DNA of 64,000 nucleotides from VHCN01 sp964589935 (GCA_964589935.1 CAZPVD010000007.1:124001-188000); one strand, 5' to 3'; shown: positions 25,626-34,732, counted from the stretch's first letter. Numbers and translations are program-made. The notes: generated from the sequence alone by a model not told the origin.

Positions 25626-28001
25626 TTATTCAGCCGCGGCCTGTTGTTGAATCAAGTCTTTTCCGCGTCGCAAACGGAACGGCTCGCTCTTCACGATGGC
25701 CGTCACGAGCGCGGAAAACTTGTAGTCCTGCCTCGCCGTCTCCGCGCAAATCTGCCGCACCGCGCGGGCGTCGTAGAACTCCAGCCCGCGGCCGAGCGCG
25801 TAGGTGAGCAGCTTCTCGGCGACGTTGCGGGTGAACAAATCCTTCTTCTCGCGCAGCACCGCTTTCAACTCCGCCGGGCCGCTGAACGAGCGCCCGTCTG
25901 GCAGCGTGCCCGAAGCGTCAATCTTCTCCTCGCCGTCCTTGGCGCGCCACGCGCCGATGGCGTTGAAGTTTTCCATCGCGAAGCCCATCGCGTCCATCTG
26001 CGTGTGGCAGCTCGCGCAGCTTGGGTTCGCGCGGTGTTGCTCCATGCGCTGGCGCAGCGTGCCAGTGAGCTTTTTCTGGCCGTCGAGTTCGGGCACGTTC
26101 GGCGGCGGCGGCGGCGGCGGCGTGCCGAGGATTTGCTCCAGCACCCATTTGCCGCGCTTCACCGGCGAGGTGCGCGTGGGGTTTGACGTGACAGTGAGCA
26201 CGCCCGCCTGCGTAAGCAGCCCCCCGCGCTCCTTCATCGGCAGGGACACGCGCACGAACTGGTCGCGCGGGATCGGCTGGCCGCCGGTCTGGGTCTTTTT
26301 CTGGTAAAGCGGGTTGCCCGCCGTGTCCGCGATGCCGTAGAGGCGCGCAAGTTGCTCGTTCAAATAAGTGAAATTGCCGTCAATCAAATCCAGCACGCTG
26401 CGGTCCTCGCGCATGATGTCCCCGAAGAACAGCTCCGTCTCGCGCATCATCGCGCGGCGCAGCCGCTCGTCAAACTGCGGGAACAGCTTGTTGTCCGGCG
26501 CGAAAGTCTGGAGCCGCTTCAACTGGAGCCACTGCAGCGCGAAGTTCTGCACCAGCGCGTCGGCCTTCTTGTCCTTGAGCATCCGTTTGACTTGCGCGTC
26601 GAGGTTCGACGTGAGCTGCTTTTTTGCGGCGAGGTCGAGCAGCTCGTCGTCCGGCATCGAACTCCACAGGAAGTAACTCAGCCGTGATGCAAGCTGAAAC
26701 TCATCAAGCGGGTGCGGCTCGCGTGACTGCGGTCGGTCGTCCAGCTCGACTCGGAACAAAAATTTCGGCGAGCACAGGACGGCCTTGAGCATCGCCTGCA
26801 CGCCGCCCTGAAATTTGCCGGAGACGATTTCATATTCGAGCAGCACCTTCAGATATCGTTCGGTTTCGCCCGGTGTTGGCGGTCGGCGAAAGACGCGCGT
26901 GAGGAGCCACGTCACAAACTCGCGCTTCTTTGCCTCGTCGGGCTTGTCGCCGAACTTCGCCGTGACCCGCTGCTGGAAGACCGGCCGCGTGTCGCTCGGC
27001 CCGATGACCTGAAACTCATGCACGAAGAGCATCCGGTTTGTGTCGCCGGACGACGGGTTCAAAAATTTGATGCTGAACCGATGCTCGCCCGCGGGCAGGT
27101 TGAGCTTCACTTCGTGCTGCTCCCACTTCTTCGGCGCGTTCGTCACGACCACGGTTGTCAATTCCTTGTCGTCGAGCAGCAGCGCCATCTTGACCGGCTC
27201 GCCGGCGGGAGTGTTCGTCATGCCGGCGCGGACGCGAAAGATATATTCACCGTCGAGCGTCAATTTTTGACCGTTGGAGAGAAATCCTTTCGTCACCGGC
27301 CGCGTCGCGTTCTCCGAGCCGTAGCCGCCGGGTTCGAGGAAGATGGACAGCGTCGTGCGCGTTGGCGGCTTGGCCGGCTCCATCACGAGGCAGCGCGTGG
27401 CGATGCTCTCGGCGGCGGCCAGATAACGCTCCATCAGCACCGGCGAAACCGTGAGCACGTCGCTGATGTTGTCGAAACCGTGGCCGATGTCATCGGCGGG
27501 GAAATCCTCGGCCGGATTGAAGTCCACGAACAGCAGGTCGCGGACGGTGTTGTTGTATTCCGCGCGGTTGAGGCGGCGGATGGTGATGCGGCCCGGATCG
27601 AGCGGCAGCTTCGCCTCGGCGCGCTCCATCGCTGCCTCGACCGCATGCGTGAAGATGGCGATTTCCTCCGCCGCGGGACGCGGCTGCTTCTTCGGCGGCA
27701 TTTCGCCGGTGCCGACCTGCGTCAGCACGCTGAGCCAGACCTTGCGGTCTTTCAAAATCGCGGCGTCGGATTTGTCCTGCTTGACGAAGTTGAGGTCGCC
27801 CTTGGTCGTCTTTTTGCCGTGGCACTCGAAGCAGTGCTTTTCCATGAAAGCCACGGCGTTTTTCTGAAAATCCGCCTGCACCGACGCGGCTGCGAGCCGT
27901 GACACGACGCTGAACATTATCGCAATACAAATGGCTACTGCGGCGAACTGCCGCGGCGCGCGAAGCCTGCGATTTGAGATGTGAATGTATTGGGTCGTCA
28001 C
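25626..28001 (-). CDS. PSD-type cytochrome/DUF1592-family exported protein
   Basis: About 791 residues. After a signal peptide there is a haem-binding HCFECHGK (CxxCH) segment, then DUF1587 (RLNRAEYNNTVRDLL), a beta-sandwich region, DUF1595, DUF1592 (LASRLSYFLWSSMPDDELL), DUF1588 (GVLTVTSNPTRTSPVKRGKWVLEQ) with ASCHTQMD (CxxCH-like: C-A-S-C-H), and C-terminal DUF1585. The start is uncertain: GTG 28001 is chosen because it leaves a sensible signal peptide, while an ATG 24 codons earlier gives a Cys-rich leader. It may move electrons during polysaccharide or sugar oxidation; experimental knowledge of the family is scarce. Confidence 0.88.
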   Translation of the reverse strand: MTTQYIHISNRRLRAPRQFAAVAICIAIMFSVVSRLAAASVQADFQKNAVAFMEKHCFECHGKKTTKGDLNFVKQDKSDAAILKDRKVWLSVLTQVGTGEMPPKKQPRPAAEEIAIFTHAVEAAMERAEAKLPLDPGRITIRRLNRAEYNNTVRDLLFVDFNPAEDFPADDIGHGFDNISDVLTVSPVLMERYLAAAESIATRCLVMEPAKPPTRTTLSIFLEPGGYGSENATRPVTKGFLSNGQKLTLDGEYIFRVRAGMTNTPAGEPVKMALLLDDKELTTVVVTNAPKKWEQHEVKLNLPAGEHRFSIKFLNPSSGDTNRMLFVHEFQVIGPSDTRPVFQQRVTAKFGDKPDEAKKREFVTWLLTRVFRRPPTPGETERYLKVLLEYEIVSGKFQGGVQAMLKAVLCSPKFLFRVELDDRPQSREPHPLDEFQLASRLSYFLWSSMPDDELLDLAAKKQLTSNLDAQVKRMLKDKKADALVQNFALQWLQLKRLQTFAPDNKLFPQFDERLRRAMMRETELFFGDIMREDRSVLDLIDGNFTYLNEQLARLYGIADTAGNPLYQKKTQTGGQPIPRDQFVRVSLPMKERGGLLTQAGVLTVTSNPTRTSPVKRGKWVLEQILGTPPPPPPPNVPELDGQKKLTGTLRQRMEQHRANPSCASCHTQMDAMGFAMENFNAIGAWRAKDGEEKIDASGTLPDGRSFSGPAELKAVLREKKDLFTRNVAEKLLTYALGRGLEFYDARAVRQICAETARQDYKFSALVTAIVKSEPFRLRRGKDLIQQQAAAE

Positions 28002-28143
28002 AAACGCAATGCAATGACTGGCAAGTTCAACATGATATTCAGAGACGCACAAACACTCGTTCCAACACGCCACTCACGCAAGAAGTTGCGCACTTTGCAT
28101 TCCACTTTCGCTTCACCGCGTCTATGCTTCGGCCACCATATTT

Positions 28144-29277
28144 ATGAAGATTCGCGAAATCCGCTGCGCCGGCCTGCGCGGCGCCACTCCCGAAGGCGGC
28201 TGGAGCAATGAGCTTCGGCCCGAAGACTGCGTCCACACGCTCATCGCCGTGCATACGGACGAAGGGCTGGTCGGCCTGGGCAGCGTCTTCACGAACGACG
28301 CGCTGGTGCGCGCCGCGCTCGCGGTGCTGGAGCCGCTCTATCGCGGCGAGAACGCGCTCGAACCCGAGCGCGTCAGCGAAAAGCTGCACCAGAATACTTT
28401 CTGGCTCGGTCGCGGCGGATCGATCACGCATGCGATCAGCGGCGTGGACATCGCGCTGTGGGATTTGCTCGGTCAGGCCACGGGCCAGCCGGTCGGGCGC
28501 TTGCTCGGCGGACGTTATCGCGAGCGTGTGCAGCCTTACGCGTCGCTGCTCATGGATGAACCGGCGAAGCTGCGTGACCACTTGCTGCGCGTGAAGGCCC
28601 AGGGCTTCCGCGCGTTCAAGATTGGCTGGGGGCCATTCGGCCGACGCGATGCGAAGACCGACGAAGCGATTGTCAAAGCCGCACGCGAAGCCGTCGGCCC
28701 GGAGAACAAGCTGATGGTGGACGCCGGCGGCAGCGATGCGCACTGGAACAACGGCTACAAGTGGGCGCTGAACACCGCGAAGATGCTCGCGGACTACGAC
28801 GTATTTTGGTTCGAGGAAGCGCTCGTGCCCGACGCGCTCGAAGACTTCGCGAAGCTGCGGGAGCATTCGCCCGTGCCCATCGCCGGCGGCGAAGTGCTCA
28901 CGCGGCGGCAGGCGTTCCAGCCGTTCCTCGAAGCGCGCGCGTTCGACATCATCCAGCCTGACGTGACGAAGTGCGGCGGCATCAGCGAGGAGCGGCGCAT
29001 CGCGTGGATGGCGCAGGAGCACGGCGTGCGCTTCATCCCGCACGGCTGGAACACGGCTGTGGGCCTCGCGGCGGATTTGCAACTCGCATCAGCGTTTTCC
29101 GGCACGGACATCATTGAGTATCTCACCGGCTCCCCGTTCATTGACGAAATCACCGTCGGCGGCTGGCATCTCGACGCGGACGGGATGCTCGCGATTCCGG
29201 CGAAGCCCGGCCTCGGCCTCACGCTCGACCGCGACGCGTTGAAGAAATACACGCGCGGCGAAAAACTGCTGGATTGA
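28144..29277 (+). CDS. Mandelate racemase/muconate lactonizing enzyme family protein
   Basis: 377 residues of the enolase superfamily. The barrel has an AFKIGWGPFG strand (KxK-like base position), acidic metal ligands in LMVDAGG, WFEEAL and IAGGE, and a late PHGWNTAVG where the general acid/base His sits. It resembles acid-sugar dehydratases. It stands alone on the plus strand, divergent from the cytochrome gene and convergent with a second enolase-superfamily gene, so it may be separately regulated. Substrate not assignable. Confidence 0.9.
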   Translation: MKIREIRCAGLRGATPEGGWSNELRPEDCVHTLIAVHTDEGLVGLGSVFTNDALVRAALAVLEPLYRGENALEPERVSEKLHQNTFWLGRGGSITHAISGVDIALWDLLGQATGQPVGRLLGGRYRERVQPYASLLMDEPAKLRDHLLRVKAQGFRAFKIGWGPFGRRDAKTDEAIVKAAREAVGPENKLMVDAGGSDAHWNNGYKWALNTAKMLADYDVFWFEEALVPDALEDFAKLREHSPVPIAGGEVLTRRQAFQPFLEARAFDIIQPDVTKCGGISEERRIAWMAQEHGVRFIPHGWNTAVGLAADLQLASAFSGTDIIEYLTGSPFIDEITVGGWHLDADGMLAIPAKPGLGLTLDRDALKKYTRGEKLLD

Positions 29278-29316
29278 AGCGCGCGGAATTGCTGGTTGAA
29301 ATCGCGAACCGACGCT

Positions 29317-30495
29317 TCACCAATCTCCGGCGCTGCCGTCCTTGTAAAACACACGCTGTGCAATCTCCTGCTGGAATGGGTGCTTCCTCACGGCCTTCTC
29401 GTTGATGGTGATGCCCAGGCCGGGCTTGGTGTTCGGGCGCACGATGCGGCCTTTCTTCTCGACGGTGAAGCCCTCCTGCACCACCTCCGTGCGCCACGGC
29501 ACGTCGTTGTGCACGGTCTCGCAGATGATGTAGCTGGGCTGCGAGAAGCCGAACTCCAGCGAGGCTGCCGTGCTCACCGGCCCCTGCGGATTGTGCGGCG
29601 CGAGCGCGATGCGGTGCGCCTCCGCCAGCGCCGCGATGCGCCGTGCCGCCGTGAAGCCGCCGCAATGCGTCAGGTCGAGCTGGCAGATTTCCACCGCGCG
29701 CTTGTCGAACATATCCTTGAACGCTTCGAGGTTCGTCACCCGCTCGCCGCTGGCCACGGGCGTGGTAAGCGCGGCGTTAATCTTTGCAAGGCCATCCACG
29801 CACTCGGGCCAGCATGGCTCCTCGAAAAAATAGAGGCCATACGAGTCCAGCGCCTTGCCGAACTTCAGGCCCATCGCGGGCGAGGGGCGCGCGTGGCAAT
29901 CCACCATGATGTCAATGTCCGGCCCCACGGCGTCGCGCATCGCGGCCACGGCGGCTTCGGCGGCCTTTACCGGCTTCTGACCCTCGATGGGCATCGTGCT
30001 CGGCACGGCCATGCTCTTGAATGCGGTGAAGCCATCGGCCACCGCTGCGAGCGCGAGGTCGGCGAAGCGCTTGGCGTTGTCTGCGGGCGTTTGATAAAAG
30101 TCCTCCATCTTCCCGCCGCCGAGATGGCAGTAGGTCCGCACGTAATCGCGCACCGGCCCGCCAAAAACTTTCGCCAGCGGCAGCCCCGCGACCTTCCCGA
30201 CAATGTCCCACAACGCGAGGTCAATGCCCGCGATGGCCGTCGCGCGCACGATGCCGTGTCCGTGCCAGAAGTGCTGGCGATACATCATCTGCCACAAGTG
30301 CTCGGGCCGCGTCGGGTCCTCGCCCACGAGCAGCTCCGCGATGTCCTCGATGGCTCCGACGATGCTGCGCGTGTGCCATTCCAGCGTCGCCTCGCCCCAG
30401 CCGATGAGCCCCGGCTGGTCGGTGACGACCTTCACAAACACCCAGTTCCGCATCCGCGCGTGGCAGACCAGTGTTTCGATTTTCTTGATTTTCAT
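29317..30495 (-). CDS. Galactonate dehydratase-like enolase-superfamily protein
   Basis: 392 residues. Metal ligands and catalytic features match the DgoD-type group: IMVDCHARPSPA (Asp then His), FFEEPCWPE, VASGERVTN and APHNPQGPVST. The N-terminal capping domain begins MKIKKIETLVCHARMRNWVFVKV. This group dehydrates aldonic acids such as galactonate or gluconate to 2-keto-3-deoxy acids. It is last in a minus-strand set behind the ceramidase-like, MFS and amidohydrolase genes, separated from the ceramidase-like gene by a short inverted repeat. The exact sugar acid is uncertain. Confidence 0.9.
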   Translation of the reverse strand: MKIKKIETLVCHARMRNWVFVKVVTDQPGLIGWGEATLEWHTRSIVGAIEDIAELLVGEDPTRPEHLWQMMYRQHFWHGHGIVRATAIAGIDLALWDIVGKVAGLPLAKVFGGPVRDYVRTYCHLGGGKMEDFYQTPADNAKRFADLALAAVADGFTAFKSMAVPSTMPIEGQKPVKAAEAAVAAMRDAVGPDIDIMVDCHARPSPAMGLKFGKALDSYGLYFFEEPCWPECVDGLAKINAALTTPVASGERVTNLEAFKDMFDKRAVEICQLDLTHCGGFTAARRIAALAEAHRIALAPHNPQGPVSTAASLEFGFSQPSYIICETVHNDVPWRTEVVQEGFTVEKKGRIVRPNTKPGLGITINEKAVRKHPFQQEIAQRVFYKDGSAGDW

Positions 30496-30506
30496 GTGCT
30501 TTGTTT

Positions 30507-30592
30507 AGCCACGGATTGAACACGGATGAAACACGGAATGACTCTTAGCCTGTGCTTCGTTTCTGTGTTCAATCCGTGTTTCATCTGTGGCT
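30507..30592. repeat. Dispersed intergenic inverted repeat, copy 2
   Basis: Ends AGCCACGGATTGAACACGGA and, inverted, AATCCGTGTTTCATCTGTGGCT. On the minus strand its first bases encode the last residues (Ser-His-Arg) and TGA stop of the ceramidase-like gene, so the repeat sets that protein's C-terminus. Confidence 0.85.
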
Positions 30593-32206
30593 CAAAAATT
30601 CCGCCATTCGTTTTGCAACTGATTCGATGACTCGTTCCAGACTCCCCGGCGCGACGACCGCGATGGTCTCCTGGTAAATCCCCGTCCCGTAAAGCTCACG
30701 CGGAGGCAGATACGATGCGCCCCAGTCCGCCGCAATCGTCGCGACGATGATAGCTTTGCCGGGGAAGCGCCGGCGCAGCTCTGTCTGGAGCACGCTGTAA
30801 AACTCGCCTTGCACGCCGAGCCAGAATGCGTCGCCCATGCGCCAGAGCGTGACTTGTAGCGGGAACTGGTCGCCCGGCGGGAGTTGCGAGAGCCGGTGCA
30901 ACAGGCGGCGCTTTCGCTCTGCCATCGCGCGACAATCGGCGGCCTTGGCCGGGTCGCCTGCCGCACGGGCTGCGTCTTCGCCAGCTTGAAACTGTTTCAA
31001 CTCCGCCTCGACATGAGCCGCTGTCGGCTGGCCTGGGCGATACGGCAACTGCTCATTCCACCGCGTCACTTGCCACTCCAACTTCGCCGCGAGTTCGTCG
31101 GCGGACAACGGCTCGTGCGCCCACGCACCGAGCGTCGCGCCGGACACCACCGGACCCGTGTAGCGGAAGCGTGTGCCCGCCACCGGCAAGGCCGTCAGCG
31201 TCGAGAGCGCGGCATAAGCGAGCTGCCGGCCATTGCGGTCAGCAACAGCGGTGTCCCCGACAAAGCCCTCGACCGGCCCAAGCTCGGCGCTCGCGCCTTG
31301 CAGGAAGAGGCAGGGCGCGCCCGTCTCGCGCTCGACTACTTCGCGAAGCGCGCCGATGTAGTCGGGGCTGATTAGGGTGTTGTCCCACGCGAGCGTGGTC
31401 GGGTGGCAGGCGTAGTTCACGATGCTCGCGAGGAGCTTGCCGTCAGTGCCGGTGACGCGCGCAACGAGCACGGTGTCATCGGCCGGCGTGGCGGGATTGA
31501 AGCCGCAGGCCCAGAGCTTTCGTTCCGCATCCCAGAAATCGCGGTGCGCCGCGAGATTGCAGCGGCCGTTGCCGTAGGTGATGTCGGCGGGCGTGAGTTT
31601 GGCCAACGCCTCTTTCACCAACCCCGCCGCGCATTCCGCCACGCTCTTCAAATAGCCTGGAATCAAATCTCCGCCCGGCAGCGACGCACGCTCCAAGCCC
31701 ATCAATCCAGCGCCGTGCGTGTGCGAGAAGACGACGAGGATGCTTTCCTTCGCCTGCCCAGTGGCTTGTGCGATGTGCGTGACGAGTTGCTGGTGCTCCA
31801 CCGCGCCAAGCACGCAGTGGTCCAGCGCGAGGAGAATTTGGCGATTGCGTTCCTGGGGAGCGCACGCCTCTGGCGTGACGTTTTCGGCGTCCCGCCGAAA
31901 TCCTCGTTCCACCAACTTCTCCGTCCCGGAACCCCCGGACGAATGTTCGGGCGCGACGCCCGAACTGGCACGCGGGACGCGTGCGCTCCCCATGCTTGCT
32001 TCGGAGTTCGTGCTCAAACTCTCCGCTGCCTCAAACACCGCCACCGTCGCGCGCAGCGGACGATGCACGCCAGTCGCGCGCTCGTGCTTCGCCGCGCCCC
32101 ACATGCGGTGGTAGATGTTCGGCGGCGGCGTGATGTCGCCCCACGCGAGCGCGAAGCGGCAGCGGCTTTGCGGCGTGTTCACTTCGGTGATGGACGGTGT
32201 GTTCAT
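30581..32206 (-). CDS. Neutral/alkaline ceramidase-like hydrolase with repeat-encoded insertion
   Basis: About 541 residues. The N-terminal part matches the neutral/alkaline non-lysosomal ceramidase N-domain family: FALAWGDITPPP, HRPLRATVAVFEA, LLALDHCVLG, VVFSHTHGAG and later ASIVNYACHPTTLAWDNTLISPDY. The family includes true ceramidases, but many bacterial members are uncharacterised. About 45 residues in the N-terminal region are encoded by a palindromic repeat (31855-31991) inserted between family-like blocks without breaking the frame. ATG 32206 is chosen; it lies 2 bp past the MFS stop, implying coupled translation. The role in a sugar-acid operon is unclear. Confidence 0.85.
   Translation of the reverse strand: MNTPSITEVNTPQSRCRFALAWGDITPPPNIYHRMWGAAKHERATGVHRPLRATVAVFEAAESLSTNSEASMGSARVPRASSGVAPEHSSGGSGTEKLVERGFRRDAENVTPEACAPQERNRQILLALDHCVLGAVEHQQLVTHIAQATGQAKESILVVFSHTHGAGLMGLERASLPGGDLIPGYLKSVAECAAGLVKEALAKLTPADITYGNGRCNLAAHRDFWDAERKLWACGFNPATPADDTVLVARVTGTDGKLLASIVNYACHPTTLAWDNTLISPDYIGALREVVERETGAPCLFLQGASAELGPVEGFVGDTAVADRNGRQLAYAALSTLTALPVAGTRFRYTGPVVSGATLGAWAHEPLSADELAAKLEWQVTRWNEQLPYRPGQPTAAHVEAELKQFQAGEDAARAAGDPAKAADCRAMAERKRRLLHRLSQLPPGDQFPLQVTLWRMGDAFWLGVQGEFYSVLQTELRRRFPGKAIIVATIAADWGASYLPPRELYGTGIYQETIAVVAPGSLERVIESVAKRMAEFLSHR
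31855..31991. repeat. Multi-hairpin palindromic element, copy A, inside a gene
   Basis: 137 bp bounded by GGGGAGCGCACGC and its inverse GCGTGCGCTCCCC. It contains four consecutive hairpins: CACGC-ctctg-GCGTG, TTTCGGCG-tccc-CGCCGAAA, TTCGGGCG-cga-CGCCCGAA and GCACGCG-gga-CGCGTGC. It lies within the ceramidase-like reading frame and is translated. The related copy B is at 32854-32997. Confidence 0.88.
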
Positions 32207-32208
32207 GC

Positions 32209-33648
32209 TCAAGCCGGCGACGTGTTCCGCGCGAGTGATTGTTCAACGATGTTGCCTTCCGGCTTGAGAAGCAACCAGAACAGCGCGCCGCCGACGTAGA
32301 GCGCGCCGAACACCACCAGCACCGCGTCCCAACTGCGGAACTCCTTCAGCAGCCACGGCGCGGCGATGGGGAACGCCCACGCGCCGAGGTTGCCCATCAT
32401 GTTCATCGTGGCGTTGACGGCGGCGACGTGCGGCCCGCCCATGTCAATCGTGATGGTGTAGCCGCACGGCCCGGCGAGCGCGGCGAAGAACGAGCCGGCG
32501 CTGATGACGAGCACCGCGGCGAGCGCGTCCGCGATGAACATCGAGCCGAAGATGAGCAGCGCGCACACGAACAGGCACGTCGCGCCCATGAACTTGCGCG
32601 CGATGGCGCGGCTGCCGGTGCGCTTGAGGAGCCAGTCGGACAACGCGCCGCCCACGATGCCCCCGAGCACCACGCCGAGCAGCGGCAGCATGTTGAGGAA
32701 GCCGCTGCGCGCGATGCCCACGCCGCGCGTCTCCTGCAAGTAAGTGGCGAACCAACTCGTGAAAAACATGTAGCCCGCCGCGCGGCAGACCTGCTGGCCG
32801 CAAATCCACCAGAGCGCCGGGCTGCTCGCGAGCAAGCGCCACGGAGTTTGTTCGGGGAGCGCACGCGTCCCGCGTGCTTCCGGCGGCGTCGCGCCGCCGT
32901 TCGTTTCAAGTAACTTGGCGTTTTCGATTTTGGAAAGTGAGTGGGACGAGTTCTCGGCGGGACGCCGAGAACTGCACGCGAGACGCGTGCGCTCCCCATC
33001 GCCCAGGTTTCCTTCAATCAACTCCGCTTCCGCCGCATTCACCGACCGATGCGCGCGCGGTTCGTCGCGGAACCATTTCCAAAACCACGCGGCCCACAGC
33101 AGTCCGGGCACGCCGAAAAGCAGGAACGTCAGCCGCCAGTTCCAGCCGGGCGCGACGCGCGGTTCGAGCACTTCGAGCAGCACGCCGGTGAGCCACGCGC
33201 ACAACGCGCCGCCGACGGACATGAAGCTGCCGAGCGAGCCGGTCGCGAGCGCGCGGCCCGTTTTGGGAAACCACTTCGCCACCGTCACGGTGCAGACGGG
33301 AAACAACCCCGCCTGCGCCACGCCTTGCACGATGCGCGCCACGACGAATCCAGCCAGCCCGCCGACGAACGCCGTCGCCGCCGTGGCGACGGACCAAACG
33401 GCAGCGAAAAGCGGCAGCGCACGGCGCGAACCTACGCGCTGTCCGAATTGCGCGGCGGGAATTTGGCAAAGCGCGTAGCTGAAGAAAAATGCGCTCATCA
33501 GCCAGCCGGATTGCTCCTTCGACAAACCAAGGTCGCCGCGCACGGTGCTTTCGGCGACAGCGATGGCGTTGCGCGCGACGTAGGAGAGCGCGGCGGCGGC
33601 GCACAGGCCGGCGAGGACGATGAAGCGCGTGTGCGTCGGCGCATTCAT
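32209..33648 (-). CDS. MFS transporter with repeat-encoded central loop
   Basis: About 479 residues. Twelve hydrophobic segments are present; the N-terminal half reads like the organic-anion/sugar-acid group (SYVARNAIAVAESTVRGDLGLS, AQFGQRVGSRR). The central loop between TM6 and TM7 holds about 48 residues encoded by a palindromic repeat (32854-32997), a position likely to tolerate inserts. The start MNAPTHTRFIVLAG at 33648 is preferred; a 29-residue upstream extension is translated from another repeat. It is flanked by the amidohydrolase and ceramidase-like genes on the same strand and probably imports their substrate. Confidence 0.9.
   Translation of the reverse strand: MNAPTHTRFIVLAGLCAAAALSYVARNAIAVAESTVRGDLGLSKEQSGWLMSAFFFSYALCQIPAAQFGQRVGSRRALPLFAAVWSVATAATAFVGGLAGFVVARIVQGVAQAGLFPVCTVTVAKWFPKTGRALATGSLGSFMSVGGALCAWLTGVLLEVLEPRVAPGWNWRLTFLLFGVPGLLWAAWFWKWFRDEPRAHRSVNAAEAELIEGNLGDGERTRLACSSRRPAENSSHSLSKIENAKLLETNGGATPPEARGTRALPEQTPWRLLASSPALWWICGQQVCRAAGYMFFTSWFATYLQETRGVGIARSGFLNMLPLLGVVLGGIVGGALSDWLLKRTGSRAIARKFMGATCLFVCALLIFGSMFIADALAAVLVISAGSFFAALAGPCGYTITIDMGGPHVAAVNATMNMMGNLGAWAFPIAAPWLLKEFRSWDAVLVVFGALYVGGALFWLLLKPEGNIVEQSLARNTSPA
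32854..32997. repeat. Multi-hairpin palindromic element, copy B, inside a gene
   Basis: 144 bp (a multiple of 3) with the same ends as copy A (GGGGAGCGCACGC and GCGTGCGCTCCCC). Hairpins are GCACGCG-tcc-CGCGTGC, CGGCGGCG-tcg-CGCCGCCG, TTCTCGGCG-gga-CGCCGAGAA and GCACGCG-aga-CGCGTGC. The inner hairpins differ from copy A in sequence but keep pairing, so structure is conserved more than sequence. It is translated in a different reading frame from copy A. Confidence 0.88.
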
Positions 33649-33652
33649 CTTG

Positions 33653-33809
33653 GCCACGGATGGAACACGGATTGAACACAGACAAGAATCAGGAACGCAG
33701 GAAGGCAGGAACGAAGCTGACAGATTCTCTTGCAAACGCCTTGGGGCAGCGCAGGCTTCCTCACGAGTTCGCTCCCTAATCCGTGTTTCATCTGTGTTTC
33801 ATCCGTGGC
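33653..33809. repeat. Dispersed intergenic inverted repeat, copy 3
   Basis: Starts GCCACGGATGGAACACGGAT and ends with the inverse ATCTGTGTTTCATCCGTGGC. It lies between the amidohydrolase and MFS genes and touches the amidohydrolase stop codon (TAG followed by CCACGG on the minus strand). It also creates the false upstream extension of the MFS frame. Confidence 0.85.
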
Positions 33810-34672
33810 TAAAGATTTGCCTTCTGTGGCTCCAAGCCGAGCAGCTTGAGGCTGTCCCGTTGAATCATCGCCTCGATTTGGTTCACATCGAGGCGCGGGA
33901 GCTTCGTTCCCCCCAACATGTCATTCAGCGCGCGCAGGCCGGCGATGCTGGCGTTGACGGTCGTGAACGGGTAGTCGGTGCCGAAGAGGAGCTTGGGCCA
34001 AACGCCGTATTCCTGCGCGAGCATCAGGCTGTGGTAGAGCTGGAAGGGCCGGTAGTGCAGCGCGCTCACGTCGGCGAAGACGTTGTCGTGCTTGCGGATG
34101 GTGACGAGGCACTCGGCTTCGTAGGGATGGCCGAGATGCGCGAGGATGATTTTGACGCCGGGAAATTTCAGCGCGACCGGCTCGATGAGGCGCGGCAGCG
34201 TGAAAGCCAGCGGGGCTTGCGCAATGAACGTCGTGCCCGCGTGCAACAGCACCGGCAACGCGTGCCGCTCGGCGTAACGCCAGAGCGGGTCGAGGCGCGG
34301 GTCGTCCATGCTGAAGCCGGCATACATGGGCAGCAGCTTGATGCCGCGTAGGCCCAGTTCCTCGTGGCCCGCGCGCAGCTCGCGCTCCCAGCCGTCCTGC
34401 GTCGGGTCCACGGAGAGGAAGCCGACGAGCCGGTCCGGATGCGCGGCGACGTAGTCCGCCACATATTGGTCGTCCACCCAAACGCCGCTCAGGCGCGCCT
34501 TGCCGCCAAAGACGATGGTGCGCGTCTCCGCCGGAGCGCTGGCCGCGTAGTCCTCGAACCGCACGCGCAAGTCCATCGCCTGCCCGCCCCGCGCGCGCTG
34601 TGCCCGCCGGATGAAGTCGGCGGAGAAATCCCCGGGGAACCGCCAGAAGTGGGAGTGGACGTCAATGGTCAT
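33809..34672 (-). CDS. Amidohydrolase family 2 (lactonase/decarboxylase-like) protein
   Basis: 287 residues, a metal-dependent TIM-barrel hydrolase. It starts MTIDVHSHFWRFPG, with the D-x-H-x-H metal motif on strand 1. Later landmarks are LLPMYAGFSMDDPRLDPLWRYAE, PVLLHAGTTF, IILAHLGHPYEAECL and the Asp-containing LLFGTDYPFT. The group includes sugar-acid lactonases and aromatic-acid decarboxylases; with the MFS and dehydratase genes downstream, a lactonase is the best guess. Its stop codon abuts the copy-3 intergenic repeat. Confidence 0.88.
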   Translation of the reverse strand: MTIDVHSHFWRFPGDFSADFIRRAQRARGGQAMDLRVRFEDYAASAPAETRTIVFGGKARLSGVWVDDQYVADYVAAHPDRLVGFLSVDPTQDGWERELRAGHEELGLRGIKLLPMYAGFSMDDPRLDPLWRYAERHALPVLLHAGTTFIAQAPLAFTLPRLIEPVALKFPGVKIILAHLGHPYEAECLVTIRKHDNVFADVSALHYRPFQLYHSLMLAQEYGVWPKLLFGTDYPFTTVNASIAGLRALNDMLGGTKLPRLDVNQIEAMIQRDSLKLLGLEPQKANL

Positions 34673-34732
34673 GCTGAATTTGCCGGACTTCTAGAAACAC
34701 TGACGAATAAGTTGTGTCTCATCCACATAGCC

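Noticed and set aside
24552..26186. 544-aa plus-strand frame over the DUF1552/PSD genes
   Set aside because: Antisense to two well-recognised PVC proteins; no family sequence in the frame.
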